A stretch of 64,000 nt of DNA from Bacteroidota bacterium (GTDB taxonomy: Bacteria; Bacteroidota; Bacteroidia; Bacteroidales; Prolixibacteraceae), in NCBI GenBank assembly GCA_023412195.1, contig JAEYNZ010000126.1:1-64000 (forward strand), read 5' to 3'. Below are positions 20,401-28,947 of the stretch, one piece after another. The position numbers and the translations under genes were made by a program. The notes beneath the pieces are model-generated. The model was not told the origin of the DNA, did not search any database, and saw only the letters and a program-made list of their open reading frames with translations. Numbering within the stretch: position 1 is the first letter of the stretch; every line of letters begins with the position of its first letter.

Positions 20401-20524
20401 ACCGGGCAGCCGGTGTACCATGACTGCTTTCAACAAAAGTGGCAATGCCCATTGAAAATGCAAGGATCAAAAACAAAAATGCCATAAAAGGCATGGAAGT
20501 CAGAAATGCATATATCTTCTTCAT
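17429..20524 (-). CDS. ccsBA: Fused ResB-CcsA cytochrome c biogenesis protein
   Basis: A 1031-residue membrane protein from the ATG at 20524; residues upstream in the ORF (to 20569) do not fit the family. The N-terminal half is ResB/CcsB-like, with transmembrane helices near 10-30, 50-70 and 85-105, a long periplasmic domain, and another helix near 425. The C-terminal half is a multi-helix CcsA domain with the haem-handling motif WANESWGRYWGWDPKETW near residue 905-922. Such fusions are System II synthetases that export haem and attach it to CxxCH apocytochromes. The window encodes at least one multihaem substrate (26274-27680). Confidence 0.92.
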   Translation of the reverse strand: MKKIYAFLTSMPFMAFLFLILAFSMGIATFVESSHGTPAARSLVYNTWWFELIWVLFALNLINNLIRYRLLTRRRFTMGLFHVAFLVMLLGAAITRWFSYEGSMHIREDDSSNFILSSESTFYAELNGNSDEEVVRFSELTPRQFSAGFSLNGQKVRVKSVGYILHAERRAIPSSQGEAVLDFVFAAPDRQGMQSFIFRKGDVLEYPGLTAGFESPQQTPVNFYISNGELKLISEYPVEESTMASQETVDFPAGDTISIQKMFLYSVNGFRFLIRDFLPSATFTAVKSNVETHEHAVMVQISDGVKETTIPVFGHPSMAADTVEVPLSGAVLKLAYGAKPIHLPFRLHLKDFQLERYPGSESPSSYASEVVLIDEEEGVERDVRIYMNNTLLYKGYKFFQSSYDQDEKGTVLSVNYDLWGTWVSYLSYLLLILGFALSLINKNSYFRYLVNRLKQSSVKAVAVAAILLGGAFHANSQEGSGAGIPPLEAEVAKSFSEIWVQSVDGRIKPMSSLTSEIVRKVSRKQTVYGKSSDEVVLSMMAYPEIWQTKPFILVADKALASELGISGKYISIQQLFDSQGNYILAEKVRAAFSKPAAFRNRLEKEYIYLDERVSICFMVFRGSLFNVFPRERAEDPWYSPGDDAVEYSGGDSLFIRSGWSLMLNSIKGQNNESALEVLGAIDKFQLKFGDDLLPSESVKRSELLYNKVNPFERIFPFYLLFGFFLLFVLFVNIFRQKPLPVFLKGTFFYSIVLLFVIHTAGIIIRWYISGRAPWSNGYESVVYVAWASMLAGIIFGRKYPMVVGTAAFLAGISLFVAHLNWMNPEITPLVPVLKSYWLTIHVSVITASYGFLGLSAFLGILVLILIVLRRKQNEHKANLFIDQLTTISEMSATVGLYFLTIGTFLGGVWANESWGRYWGWDPKETWSLITIVIYSFVVHMRLVPSLKGVYNYTVASVVAFASVIMTYFGVNYYLAGLHSYGKGVADGVNPAVPVSFALLLGLMIWAYVKDLEYENRNNPATGKEKAFKVPG

Positions 20525-20767
20525 CGGAAAAGTTTCAATTAACGGGTTGAAAATAGTGCATTTTGCCAATATTGCAAAAAAGGAAGTATTAAAATCGGAG
20601 CAGAAGGTGTTTTATTTAAAATCCGAAGTTTTTAATAACTACCATTTGTATATTAACATTCACACTTATAAAGACTGACTGAGAAAACCTGCGAATAGAT
20701 TACGGCCTCCGCAGGCAGCACAATTTAAAATTTCTGAACATGTATATGTCTATTACCTGGGTGCCGG

Positions 20768-21718
20768 CTATTTTCTGAACCTGAAAAAAACTTTTATGAA
20801 AGACCTGAAAACAGCTTTAATTGCCGATAAAATAAATTGCCTGTTGAAAGCATGTACAAATATCATATGTAATAAATGAACAGTATTGTCGCGGTAGGAA
20901 ATAATGGGATTGTTGATATTTAAGGCATCAAGTTTTTTCATATCCTCCTTCTCAAGTTCAAAATCAAAAATCTGTGCGTTTGCTGCAATTCGTTCAGGAT
21001 TTCCTGATTTGGGTATGGTGACCACACCCTTTTGCAGATCCCAGCGTAAAACAATTTGAGCAGGCAGTTTTCCATATTTGGAAGCAAGTCTTTTAACAAC
21101 CGGGATTTTAACCGCTTCACCAGCAATAAGCGGGCTCCATGCCTCGAGTTGTATATGATGTTTTTTGCAGAAAGCCAGCAATTCCGGCTGTGCATGTTTT
21201 GGATGAAATTCAACCTGATTTACTGCCGGAACAATCTTACCAGCAGTCATCAGGTATTCAAGATGGTGTATCTTGAAATTACTTACACCAATCGCACGGA
21301 TTAAACCTTTCTCATACAGCTCTTCCATCGCTTTCCATGTCTGTAATGATTTTTTTCCTCTGGGCCAGTGTATCAGGTACAGATCAAGATAATCAGTCTC
21401 CAGGAACTCAAGACTCTGATAAAAAGCATCAATGGTTGACTGATAGCCCTGTTGGTCGTTTTTGACTTTTGTTGTAATGAAAATTTCGTTGCGGGGTATT
21501 CCGCTTTGCCTGATACCGCGGGCCACTCCTGCTTCATTATGGTATGCAGCAGCTGTATCAATGCTTCGGTAACCATTCATCAAAGCTGTTTTTACAGCTT
21601 TTTCAACTTCTCCATTTTCTTCAAGCCTAAAAACCCCTAATCCTAGCCATGGCATTTCAACACCATTGTTTAGTGTGACTCTTGATGTTATATCCATTCC
21701 AACTGGTGCATTTTGCAT
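20768..21718 (-). CDS. Aldo/keto reductase
   Basis: A 316-residue cytosolic NADPH-dependent reductase. It has family motifs GYRSIDTAAAYHNE (catalytic Asp and Tyr), ITTKVKND (Lys), DLYLIHWP (His), GVSNF and the NADP-binding IPKSGNPERIAAN. The AKR domain ends near residue 275. The remaining ~40 residues are hydrophobic and basic (FVHAFNRQFILSAIKAVFRS), longer than the usual ~280 residues of the family, and may touch the membrane. The start could be the second Met at 21697. Substrate is unknown. Confidence 0.88.
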   Translation of the reverse strand: MQNAPVGMDITSRVTLNNGVEMPWLGLGVFRLEENGEVEKAVKTALMNGYRSIDTAAAYHNEAGVARGIRQSGIPRNEIFITTKVKNDQQGYQSTIDAFYQSLEFLETDYLDLYLIHWPRGKKSLQTWKAMEELYEKGLIRAIGVSNFKIHHLEYLMTAGKIVPAVNQVEFHPKHAQPELLAFCKKHHIQLEAWSPLIAGEAVKIPVVKRLASKYGKLPAQIVLRWDLQKGVVTIPKSGNPERIAANAQIFDFELEKEDMKKLDALNINNPIISYRDNTVHLLHMIFVHAFNRQFILSAIKAVFRSFIKVFFRFRK

Positions 21719-21996
21719 GTAATTATGTAAACATTCTTGTAGCTCTCCACTGATTGATCATACAACCTCAGGATGCAACAAAAAACTAACCTTACAGTTT
21801 AATGCCATTGAAAACATTTTTCATCAAGCTTTATACAGTAATGATCACAATGAATACATAAAGTACATAAGGTTTCGACATGCAATTGACATGGTTCTTC
21901 ATCTGATCCGGCTCGAAAATATCACATTCCGGCAAAATGGATTGGAATATGGCAACATCGTTGATCAGGTGCAGTGCGGCATTCAACAGGGAATTT

Positions 21997-22524
21997 TCAA
22001 TAAAATTCTTTGGGGTGTTCAACCAGGCCGGAAACTCCTTCCAGTGCCCCGGGTACAAGTTCTGCTACCATACAGCATTCAGCCGGAGCCTCAAACGGAA
22101 AGCTGATCCCGTAATTATCTGCCACCCTGTAGCCAAACCTGGGATAATAATTGGGATGTCCAATCAGTACCACAGTTTCATAACCCATATCCTGTGCAAT
22201 CCGGTGAGCTTCCTTAATCAGTCGGCTCCCGATACCCCGGCATTGAAAAGCAGGCAAAACAGAAACCGGTCCCAGCCCCAGTGTAGGATATCCCTTGTCA
22301 TTGTTCCGGATCGTCATCTTTGTGAGCATAATATGCCCTACTACCTTCCCGTCCAGTTCAGCCACAAGTGACAGTTCAGGAATAAATGCCTCTGAATTTC
22401 TGAGCCGTTCCACAAGAAACTGCTCATCGTGATTACTGAACTTCAGATCTCTGAACGCCTCCTCCGTAAGTGAGAAAACAACTTTATGATCTTTTGGGGT
22501 TTCCTTGCGGATAATTAGATTCAT
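21997..22524 (-). CDS. GNAT N-acetyltransferase
   Basis: About 175 residues from the ATG at 22524 (MNLIIRKETPKDHKVV). The 22 residues before it in the open frame are a hydrophobic run unlike the family. The acetyl-CoA binding motif V-x-P-x-x-Q-x-x-G-I-G appears as VLPAFQCRGIGSRL. The later LIGHPNYYPRFGYRVA is typical of YhbS-like acetyltransferases. Substrate is unknown. No operon partners. Confidence 0.85.
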   Translation of the reverse strand: MNLIIRKETPKDHKVVFSLTEEAFRDLKFSNHDEQFLVERLRNSEAFIPELSLVAELDGKVVGHIMLTKMTIRNNDKGYPTLGLGPVSVLPAFQCRGIGSRLIKEAHRIAQDMGYETVVLIGHPNYYPRFGYRVADNYGISFPFEAPAECCMVAELVPGALEGVSGLVEHPKEFY

Positions 22525-22924
22525 GCTGAAAAGTATTAAAATATAAAAGTATAAAAAAATACAGGATGCTGCTGAACAAGAGGCTTTCAAATGTAAAAAT
22601 CAATACCTGGTGCACAATTCTTCAGAATTGATTTCCCATTCAGAATTTCAATATATCCTGCCCGGATCCAGGCCCCATCTGAACCAGTTAAAACAGATAC
22701 CATGTCTATGCTTAATTGAATTTACCCTTGACATGGTATAGAGATGGTACGGACTTGAGATGGGTTTTTTCATACCTGTGCCATACCGTCAAAGATTCAG
22801 ATTCAGGCAGTTGATTCTGAATTTGACCGATGCTGAAAAAAAAGGCAATATTTAAGGCAAAAAATTAGCCACATACCATTCACTCAGGAACGGTATGTGG
22901 CATTCAAGTATAAATTGACTATTC
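22525..22924. other. Intergenic region with two inverted repeats
   Basis: No gene is seen in this 400 bp. There is an inverted repeat ATACCATGTC (22697-22706) / GACATGGTAT (22730-22739) of unknown role. The terminator of the Fib_succ_major gene lies at 22868-22901. The AT-rich part before 22600 probably carries the promoter of the GNAT gene. Confidence 0.5.
22868..22901 (-). terminator. Intrinsic terminator after the Fib_succ_major gene
   Basis: A perfect 10 bp stem GCCACATACC / GGTATGTGGC with a 14 nt loop. On the minus strand it is followed by TAATTTTTTG. It lies 24 bp beyond the stop codon at 22925. Confidence 0.8.
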
Positions 22925-24373
22925 TTATTCCTTCATGCAGCGGACGGAGTATCCAAGGTTGGTGTTGGCATAATCCCTTTTGACTTTGGTGTCATTGTAA
23001 TTCATATGCCTTGCCCATGCAGTGCCTGGGCCATTTTCAGAAGCAGTCCACCAGTGGCCAGTAAATCCCATTTCATAGAACATGGCATCACGGTATCCCC
23101 CTGGCAGTGCAGCAAAACCGGAGTCGTTCGTAGCTCCTGTGTTGGGTGCATTCCAGAGTGTTGTTCCTGTTATTTTCAGTTTGGCACCTGCTTCATCAAG
23201 CCCGTCCAGACCGTCGGTGAGTTCTGTCCAGTCAGCATCTGTTGGCAGCCGCCATCCTGCAGGACACACATCCTGAGTTGCTGCGGCCCAGTTATAGAGC
23301 ACACCATAAATGACAAAATTACCTAATGCTTTTGCATCGGTTACACTGGTTCCATTATAACCCGACACATAATAATGTGGTTCAGAGTTGGAACCGGTAG
23401 CCGCACCAATTACTGATGGCAGGTATTTCAGGTTTTCAGCCATCCAGAGCTGGGCACCTATGCGTACCACTTTATAGGTTGTACCATCACGATCATCAGT
23501 TAGTCCGCTGGCAGCCTGCAGATCGAGAATCATCCCCTTCAGCTTGTCGACATATGCTTTTGTCGCCACATCCTGGGCATGTGTCGGATCGGCAATATTT
23601 TTAATCTGCTTTGCATTGCCGTTGTTTCCTTTGGCAAGCACATCGCTCAGATTTTGCGTTTCGGTATAACTTTCAAGTTTTTTATTCCAGCGGATAGTAT
23701 CATCAGCCGTAATGGAAGAGGCAACCGATGCCTTGTAAACAGGGTCCGTTTCACCACCGGTTAATCCGCCCAGGTCTGCAATCTGTTTCGTAACTTTTGA
23801 AATAGAATCTTTTAAAGCAACTTTGGTTGCAAGACTGCTCAGATCCTGGTCGCCGGTATTAATGCCGGACAGGTTGCTCAGCTTGGTAATGTCGGATGCA
23901 ATGATGCCTGCAGCCGGACTGGCATTAAAGGCAGGATCCGTTTCATTCATTCCTCCGGTAACAGACTCTGCTGTTTTGGCATGCAGGGCATAAGGAACAC
24001 TTAACAGCTGGCTGATGCCTGTAATAGTATAATTAGTACCACCCAGCGGGTCGGTTTCAGTTTTAATGAAATATTCACCATTGGCCCAGTCTATAGCAGA
24101 AAAAGTGCCGGTCAGGGCAATTCCCCCACCTATCTCGATGCTGATAAGCCCATTTGCATTGGTTTTGGGGTTAGGGTTGTAAATTTCCTTGTAAATTTCA
24201 GTACCTGTTGGTGAGTCCTGCAGGATACTGACCCTCATGCCTACATCATGGTTTACGAGCAATTCGCCATTGCTGTTGCGTACTACTGCCTGGTAACTCA
24301 TTTTCCGTGGCGATTGTGCAAAAAGAGTTACAGATATAAGTAAAGCTGCTAATATGGTATAAATTTTTCTCAT
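22925..24373 (-). CDS. Secreted Fib_succ_major domain protein
   Basis: A 482-residue exported protein (signal peptide about 1-19, ending LFAQ). The N-terminal region SYQAVVRNSNGELLVNHDVGMRV is a conserved beta-domain common in Bacteroidota surface proteins. The middle is Ser/Ala/Asp-rich with repeated GETDPxxxASxAxxIT segments. The C-terminal ~180 residues form a Fibrobacter succinogenes major paralogous domain (DGTTYKVVRIGAQLWMAENLKY ... GWRLPTDADWTEL ... GYSVRCMKE). Function is unknown, probably surface-displayed or extracellular. It starts 13 bp after a T9SS-tailed gene, so the two are likely co-transcribed. Confidence 0.85.
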   Translation of the reverse strand: MRKIYTILAALLISVTLFAQSPRKMSYQAVVRNSNGELLVNHDVGMRVSILQDSPTGTEIYKEIYNPNPKTNANGLISIEIGGGIALTGTFSAIDWANGEYFIKTETDPLGGTNYTITGISQLLSVPYALHAKTAESVTGGMNETDPAFNASPAAGIIASDITKLSNLSGINTGDQDLSSLATKVALKDSISKVTKQIADLGGLTGGETDPVYKASVASSITADDTIRWNKKLESYTETQNLSDVLAKGNNGNAKQIKNIADPTHAQDVATKAYVDKLKGMILDLQAASGLTDDRDGTTYKVVRIGAQLWMAENLKYLPSVIGAATGSNSEPHYYVSGYNGTSVTDAKALGNFVIYGVLYNWAAATQDVCPAGWRLPTDADWTELTDGLDGLDEAGAKLKITGTTLWNAPNTGATNDSGFAALPGGYRDAMFYEMGFTGHWWTASENGPGTAWARHMNYNDTKVKRDYANTNLGYSVRCMKE

Positions 24374-24386
24374 GGTATGTTTCCTC

Positions 24387-24917
24387 CTATTTCTTGATGA
24401 TTTTAAATGTTTTGATTTCCTGGTTTTCGCTGATAACTTTTACAAAATACATGGCAGGTACCAGATGGCCCATGCCAATGGTTGTTTCTGACTCAGTAAT
24501 TTTTTGACTGTGAATGAGCCTGCCATTCATGTCGCAAAGCCTGTACTCCAGTTTACCCGGATGACCGATGCCGGATGAACCGGTATTCAGTTTAAGATAA
24601 TCCACAGCAGGATTAGGATAAGCAGAAACATTGAGGCTTATACCGGGCAAGTCATGGAGGCCCGTTACGACCTGGATTTCATAAGGCTGCTGGACGCCCT
24701 GCGATAAGTTGCCTGAGGAACCGTCAACAGCTGTGTAAATCATCTGCCCGATGGAGTAACTAAGCGACCCGTTGTCGCCAGAGGCATTTCCGCCTGAAAC
24801 AGGAATGGTTACCTGCGCAGAAGCAGCAGTAACAATGAAGGTCAATAACAGAAGCAAAAGTGCCTCGCGATACTTCCCTTTCATTTTTCTTCGATTTTTG
24901 GTTGTTTTGATTTTCAT
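24387..24917 (-). CDS. Small T9SS-sorted secreted protein
   Basis: A 176-residue protein with a signal peptide (LLLLLLTFIVTAASAQ). A short beta-domain (GNASGDNGSLSYSIGQMIY) is followed by a C-terminal type A sorting domain: SAYPNPAVDYLKL, then YRLCDMNGRLI and MYFVKVISENQEIKTFKIIKK. The mature part is very short. A start at the second Met (24884) would give a more ordinary signal peptide. It is the promoter-proximal gene of a pair with the Fib_succ_major protein. Function unknown. Confidence 0.8.
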   Translation of the reverse strand: MKIKTTKNRRKMKGKYREALLLLLLTFIVTAASAQVTIPVSGGNASGDNGSLSYSIGQMIYTAVDGSSGNLSQGVQQPYEIQVVTGLHDLPGISLNVSAYPNPAVDYLKLNTGSSGIGHPGKLEYRLCDMNGRLIHSQKITESETTIGMGHLVPAMYFVKVISENQEIKTFKIIKK

Positions 24918-25487
24918 TTGATCTTTTGTTTTAATGATGGGTATGTTTTTCTGAAATAAAAGATTTCATTGCAGAACGCTGAATAGCCATGCCTTATGGT
25001 TTTCCAACCAATGGGCAGAAATTGAAGGTAAACATCATCCCTTAGCAGGGATTATTTTCAGGGCAGACAAATCTGCAGCCTGAGTCACTATATATCAATG
25101 AAATACTGCCGGGAACAACCGGATTCTTCTGGTGTATAATAGAATTTTTCATCCACAGATTGGTTTTTGTTAAAGGTTTGCGGGCATAAAATTAATAATA
25201 TTTTGAATCTATCAAACAAAAGTTTTCTAAAATATTTAGTTTCTTTGATATTTACCCTAATAAACAGGGATAAAAGGCACTGTCATGCAGAACATATGGT
25301 GTTTTATATCTCTCAAAACTAAATTTGTTGCAATAAATATATTTGTTTAATAGCTTACCGTTTTGCCCGTACCTGTCAAAGGCAGGTAATGCTCTCCAAA
25401 TCATCATTTATGCTCATGAACATAAAAATATCCTTGTATACCTTCTTCGAATCCTTTAAATTAGTTGTATAAAAAAATCAATGAATC
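24918..25487. promoter_or_regulatory. Divergent intergenic region, candidate -7 boxes
   Basis: In 570 bp without a gene, two plus-strand TAnnTTTG matches are seen: TAAATTTG at 25320-25327 and TATATTTG at 25338-25345. Neither has a well-placed TTTG upstream. They would give a 5' leader of about 140 nt for the gene at 25488. I see no RNA gene. Confidence 0.35.
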
Positions 25488-26252
25488 ATGTTATCAAAGG
25501 CAGCGGTCATGCTGGTTTTACTGGTTCCATCCTTTGCATATGCGCAATTTTATAAGGTTTATCCTTATGCAACAGCCGAGGCAGGTGAGAAAGAACTGGT
25601 ATACTGGTACAGTTATATCAACTCAGGCCATTCCTATTCTTTCTTTGGAAAGGAAGTTGACAGGCAAGGACTTATGGCACATTCGCTGGAACTTGAATAC
25701 GGGCTGAGCAACAAATGGACAGCAGGTATCTACTTCGATTTTGAACAGCCCAAAGGGGAAGATCTCAGGTACATACGTACGAAGGCGCTGATGTTTCACG
25801 GGAGGTTTTGGGAAAAATCGGAGCGTCCGGTTGACCTGGGTTTATATGTGGAATATATACTTCCACGAAAAGACTATAAAAATGCCGAGCAGATTGAAAT
25901 TAAATGGATTCTTGAAAAAGATTTCAGGTTTCATTCAATTGTATTAAACCCCACTTTCGAAAAAAACATCAGCGGGCCTGATTTACAAGAAGGAGTGGAA
26001 TTTGCCCTTAACGGGGGCTGGTACTACCGCGGAAGTCTGGTTGTGCAGCCGGGTATTGAATTTTATTCAAAATGGGGAGAACTAAAGGAACTCCATCCTT
26101 TCGATAATACCCACAGTTATGTTTTCCCTGCAATTGACGTGGTGATGGGCCGGCATGGTAGAATCACGTGGCATACAGGAGTAGGTTTGGGACTTACCGG
26201 TGAAGCCGATAATATGGTCGTGAAATCAATTCTTTCTATTGGATTTTTTTAA
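25488..26252 (+). CDS. Small outer-membrane beta-barrel protein
   Basis: A 254-residue exported protein (signal peptide about 1-19, SFAYAQ). It is rich in alternating hydrophobic/aromatic strands (YSYINSGHSYSFFG, HSLELEYGLSNKWTAGIYFDFE, VDLGLYVEYILPR, GWYYRGSLVVQPGIEFYSKWG) and ends in Phe (LSIGFF). This is typical of an outer-membrane beta-barrel of about 10-12 strands. No named family is recognised. It lies 21 bp upstream of a pentahaem cytochrome gene, so the two are probably co-transcribed. Confidence 0.7.
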   Translation: MLSKAAVMLVLLVPSFAYAQFYKVYPYATAEAGEKELVYWYSYINSGHSYSFFGKEVDRQGLMAHSLELEYGLSNKWTAGIYFDFEQPKGEDLRYIRTKALMFHGRFWEKSERPVDLGLYVEYILPRKDYKNAEQIEIKWILEKDFRFHSIVLNPTFEKNISGPDLQEGVEFALNGGWYYRGSLVVQPGIEFYSKWGELKELHPFDNTHSYVFPAIDVVMGRHGRITWHTGVGLGLTGEADNMVVKSILSIGFF

Positions 26253-26273
26253 AAATTTCAGAAAAAAGTAATC

Positions 26274-27680
26274 ATGGAATACGTGAAGAAAAACATATTT
26301 ATGATAACAGGATATCTCCAGATCTTTATCATTTATGCAATTATCGTCGCATTACCCGGCTCGTTGTATGCCCAGTCGAAGGCAGTGCTCAGGAATCAGG
26401 CCCGCGATCAGTATAAGCCCTATCATTATTTTGAAAACCCGCAGGTATGTGCAGGCTGCCACTGGGACAAATTTGAACGTTGGGACCTTTCTCAACACGC
26501 CAAAGGATTTACAGGCGACTTCTTTCAGAAGCAATTTTATGACCTGGTACTGGCTTCCGAATCATTTGCACCCGAACTAAAAGGCGTAAAAGATGGTTGC
26601 ATCGGCTGTCATTCTCCTTCGGCATTTCTGGCAGGTGAAATGGTTCCGCCAAGGGCAATACCATATGACAATTATATGAACAAGAGAGAGGGGTACAGAA
26701 CACGTGCTGACAGGGGAATTTTTTGTGACTTTTGCCATACAATCAGCCATTTCAGAAACGATCCTCCATTCAACCACGATTATGTATCCACAGTTACAGA
26801 AGCAGTTGATACGAAATTCGGGGATCTCGAATTTCCATGGTCGCCCCACCATGAAACTGCAACCTCGGAAATTTTTGAGGATCCGGTGATGTGTGCTACC
26901 TGCCATAATGAAAAAAATCCCTATAACGTATGGGTAAAGGCAACTTTTACAGAATATGAGGAAAGCGTTTATCCTTTCAGGGGGGTCGCCTGCCAGACCT
27001 GCCATATGCAGCCCATGGGTGGCAAACCTGCAAAAATGGGGATCCTGAGGCCTCACAACACCGATCACTGGTTTGGCGGAGGCTTCACCGGATTTGTGGA
27101 AGGTGCGGCCACAGTAAACATAAAATTACCCGATAACGGGTTAAATCCCGGTTCGAAGGTAGATTTCAGAATCGATGTTCAGGCGGTAGCCACGGGGCAT
27201 AAATTCCCGACGGGTTCTTCCGAAGAGCGGGATGTATGGCTGCGGGTTTCTCTTGTCGACGGGCTAGGCAGGGAACTGCTCCACATTCCGGTACCTGAAA
27301 ACCCGGACAACCCATATGACAAGTATTTCATCACAAGTAATGAAAAGAATGGATACCCTTCACACAGCAAACTTTCTGAACCCATTGAACGGGATGCACT
27401 GCCCGAAGGAGACAGGTTATACCATAGCATTTTTCTCGACAGCGAAGGGGAAGTCACCTATGCACAATGGTTGTGTGTAAAGGAAATAGAAAACCGGTTA
27501 GGCCCCCTTGAAGTGCGTACTGAAAATTATTCTTTTACGGTCCCCCAGAATCTTCCTGATGAAGTTTACCTGCAGGCCATGCTCAACTACCGCCGGATGC
27601 CTGATTCTCTGGCAGATTTTTTCGGGATTGAACGGAGGCCTGTGATCCAGGTGGCAAAAGATGTGAGAAGAATAAAGTAA
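26274..27680 (+). CDS. Pentahaem c-type cytochrome (cytochrome c554-like)
   Basis: A 468-residue exported protein with a signal anchor (ALPGSLYAQ, about 1-33). Five CxxCH haem sites are visible: CAGCH near residue 59, CIGCH 109, CDFCH 151, CATCH 206 and CQTCH 240. The C-terminal half (260-468) is beta-rich and contains VATGHKFPTGSSEERDVWLRV, a conserved block of multihaem cytochromes of the c554/ExtKL type. Acts in the periplasm or at the surface, probably as an electron carrier or reductase. The redox partner is not identifiable here. Its maturation would use CcsBA. Confidence 0.85.
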   Translation: MEYVKKNIFMITGYLQIFIIYAIIVALPGSLYAQSKAVLRNQARDQYKPYHYFENPQVCAGCHWDKFERWDLSQHAKGFTGDFFQKQFYDLVLASESFAPELKGVKDGCIGCHSPSAFLAGEMVPPRAIPYDNYMNKREGYRTRADRGIFCDFCHTISHFRNDPPFNHDYVSTVTEAVDTKFGDLEFPWSPHHETATSEIFEDPVMCATCHNEKNPYNVWVKATFTEYEESVYPFRGVACQTCHMQPMGGKPAKMGILRPHNTDHWFGGGFTGFVEGAATVNIKLPDNGLNPGSKVDFRIDVQAVATGHKFPTGSSEERDVWLRVSLVDGLGRELLHIPVPENPDNPYDKYFITSNEKNGYPSHSKLSEPIERDALPEGDRLYHSIFLDSEGEVTYAQWLCVKEIENRLGPLEVRTENYSFTVPQNLPDEVYLQAMLNYRRMPDSLADFFGIERRPVIQVAKDVRRIK

Positions 27681-27687
27681 TGCCCGT

Positions 27688-28869
27688 TTATATATATTTT
27701 TCCAGGTGCTGCATCTGTTCTTCCAGATCAACCCTGCTGTAAAACTTTCCATGGGTGAAATTGAGAAACTTCAAAATCCTGAAGGCATTAAACCTGTGAT
27801 AAAAACGGTTCCGGAAGGAATGAACAGAAGAACAGTTTTTATTCAGATCGGCCAGTTCAGCATAAAAATCATCCTCCTTTAAAAAAGACTCCACAGCCGG
27901 GGGCAAAGTGTTTAGTATTTCATTGTATTGGTTTTCTTCAATCCGGAACAAGTGAGGAACCAGATCGAAAAATTTTTTCAGATCAATAAATGACTGAAAA
28001 TGATAGGTCAGTGAAATATCGTCCTCATCACTCATCCATTTTTTCATAACCATTCCTGTACCAAAGGGAACACGGGTTGAGATCCGGGCAGAAGGATGGA
28101 CTACAGTAGACGTGATTTCTCCAACAGGACCCACCTGTACAAGGTTTTGAAGAAAATAAAAATCTTCGCCTGCCTGCCGGCGGTTCATGCCTCCCCTTTT
28201 TACATATGCAGAAGCAGTAACTGTGATTGCCGAACCAACCGTATACATAGGGTATGGGTAACCTGTAATACCCATGGCTTTTCTGTAGTAATCCATATAT
28301 CTTTCATACAGCATGATTCCCTGAATTTGTTTCTCACCGAGATGATCCATCTGATGTGAAAAGGCTATGGTGGCTCCGGCATATGTTGAATGGTTCTTAA
28401 AGAATGTTTCGATTTCAAACAGGTAATTTTCTTCCACCAGGGTATCGGCATCGAGCATTACAACAATCCCTTCAGGTTTGTTCAACAGGTTGAACCTGCT
28501 GATTGCCTCATCCATACCTGCCTTCCGGGCCATACCAACTCCGGCCCATTTCTTCTTTAGTTCCACAGGACCGACAGCAAAAAATCTTAACCCGTCAACA
28601 GGTGTATTCTGAATCCATCTGTCAAGTTCCAGTTTCGTTGTATCATTGATTGCTTTTATTTCATCTGAAGCTGCTTCAGAATGGTTTACAAGAATAATTA
28701 CCTCGGTATGGCAACGGGGTTTATCGCAACGTGATAAGGAGTCAAGGGTAAGAATGATATCAGGTTCCCTGAAACACGGTATGACGACAATCATTCCCGT
28801 ATCCGGATGAGGCGGGTCGTTTATCCGGCTTAAAAACTGGTTCCGTTCAAGATATTTATCGGCAAACAT
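27688..28869 (-). CDS. Family 2 glycosyltransferase
   Basis: A 393-residue protein with GT-A fold: MIVVIPCFREPDIILTLDSL at residues 26-45, the DxD motif VVMLDADTLVEENYL near 138, and an acceptor/base motif RRQAGEDFYFL near 231. No transmembrane helix is evident, so it is likely cytosolic or peripheral. Donor and acceptor are unknown. It converges on the cytochrome gene with only 7 bp between stops. It lies downstream of OmpH but is separated by a terminator, so it probably has its own promoter. Confidence 0.82.
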   Translation of the reverse strand: MFADKYLERNQFLSRINDPPHPDTGMIVVIPCFREPDIILTLDSLSRCDKPRCHTEVIILVNHSEAASDEIKAINDTTKLELDRWIQNTPVDGLRFFAVGPVELKKKWAGVGMARKAGMDEAISRFNLLNKPEGIVVMLDADTLVEENYLFEIETFFKNHSTYAGATIAFSHQMDHLGEKQIQGIMLYERYMDYYRKAMGITGYPYPMYTVGSAITVTASAYVKRGGMNRRQAGEDFYFLQNLVQVGPVGEITSTVVHPSARISTRVPFGTGMVMKKWMSDEDDISLTYHFQSFIDLKKFFDLVPHLFRIEENQYNEILNTLPPAVESFLKEDDFYAELADLNKNCSSVHSFRNRFYHRFNAFRILKFLNFTHGKFYSRVDLEEQMQHLEKYI

Positions 28870-28900
28870 GAAAAACCATTTAAAAAAGCAGCAAACAAGG

Positions 28901-28927
28901 AAAAAAAAATCCGGGAAGAATCCCGGA
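28901..28927 (-). terminator. Intrinsic terminator after ompH-like gene
   Basis: A stem TCCGGG / CCCGGA with loop AAGAAT. The minus strand then runs into nine T residues (28901-28909). It lies 20 bp beyond the OmpH stop codon. Confidence 0.85.
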
Positions 28928-28947
28928 CATCATCAAAATGCAGCAGG

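Noticed and set aside
22697..22739. Inverted repeat ATACCATGTC/GACATGGTAT as a terminator
   Set aside because: No T run follows on either strand and the loop is long; its role remains open.
25488..27680. Porin-cytochrome conduit for extracellular electron transfer
   Set aside because: The barrel is only 254 residues, far smaller than the MtrB-type barrel, so the claim is unsupported; the pair is listed only as a possible redox unit.
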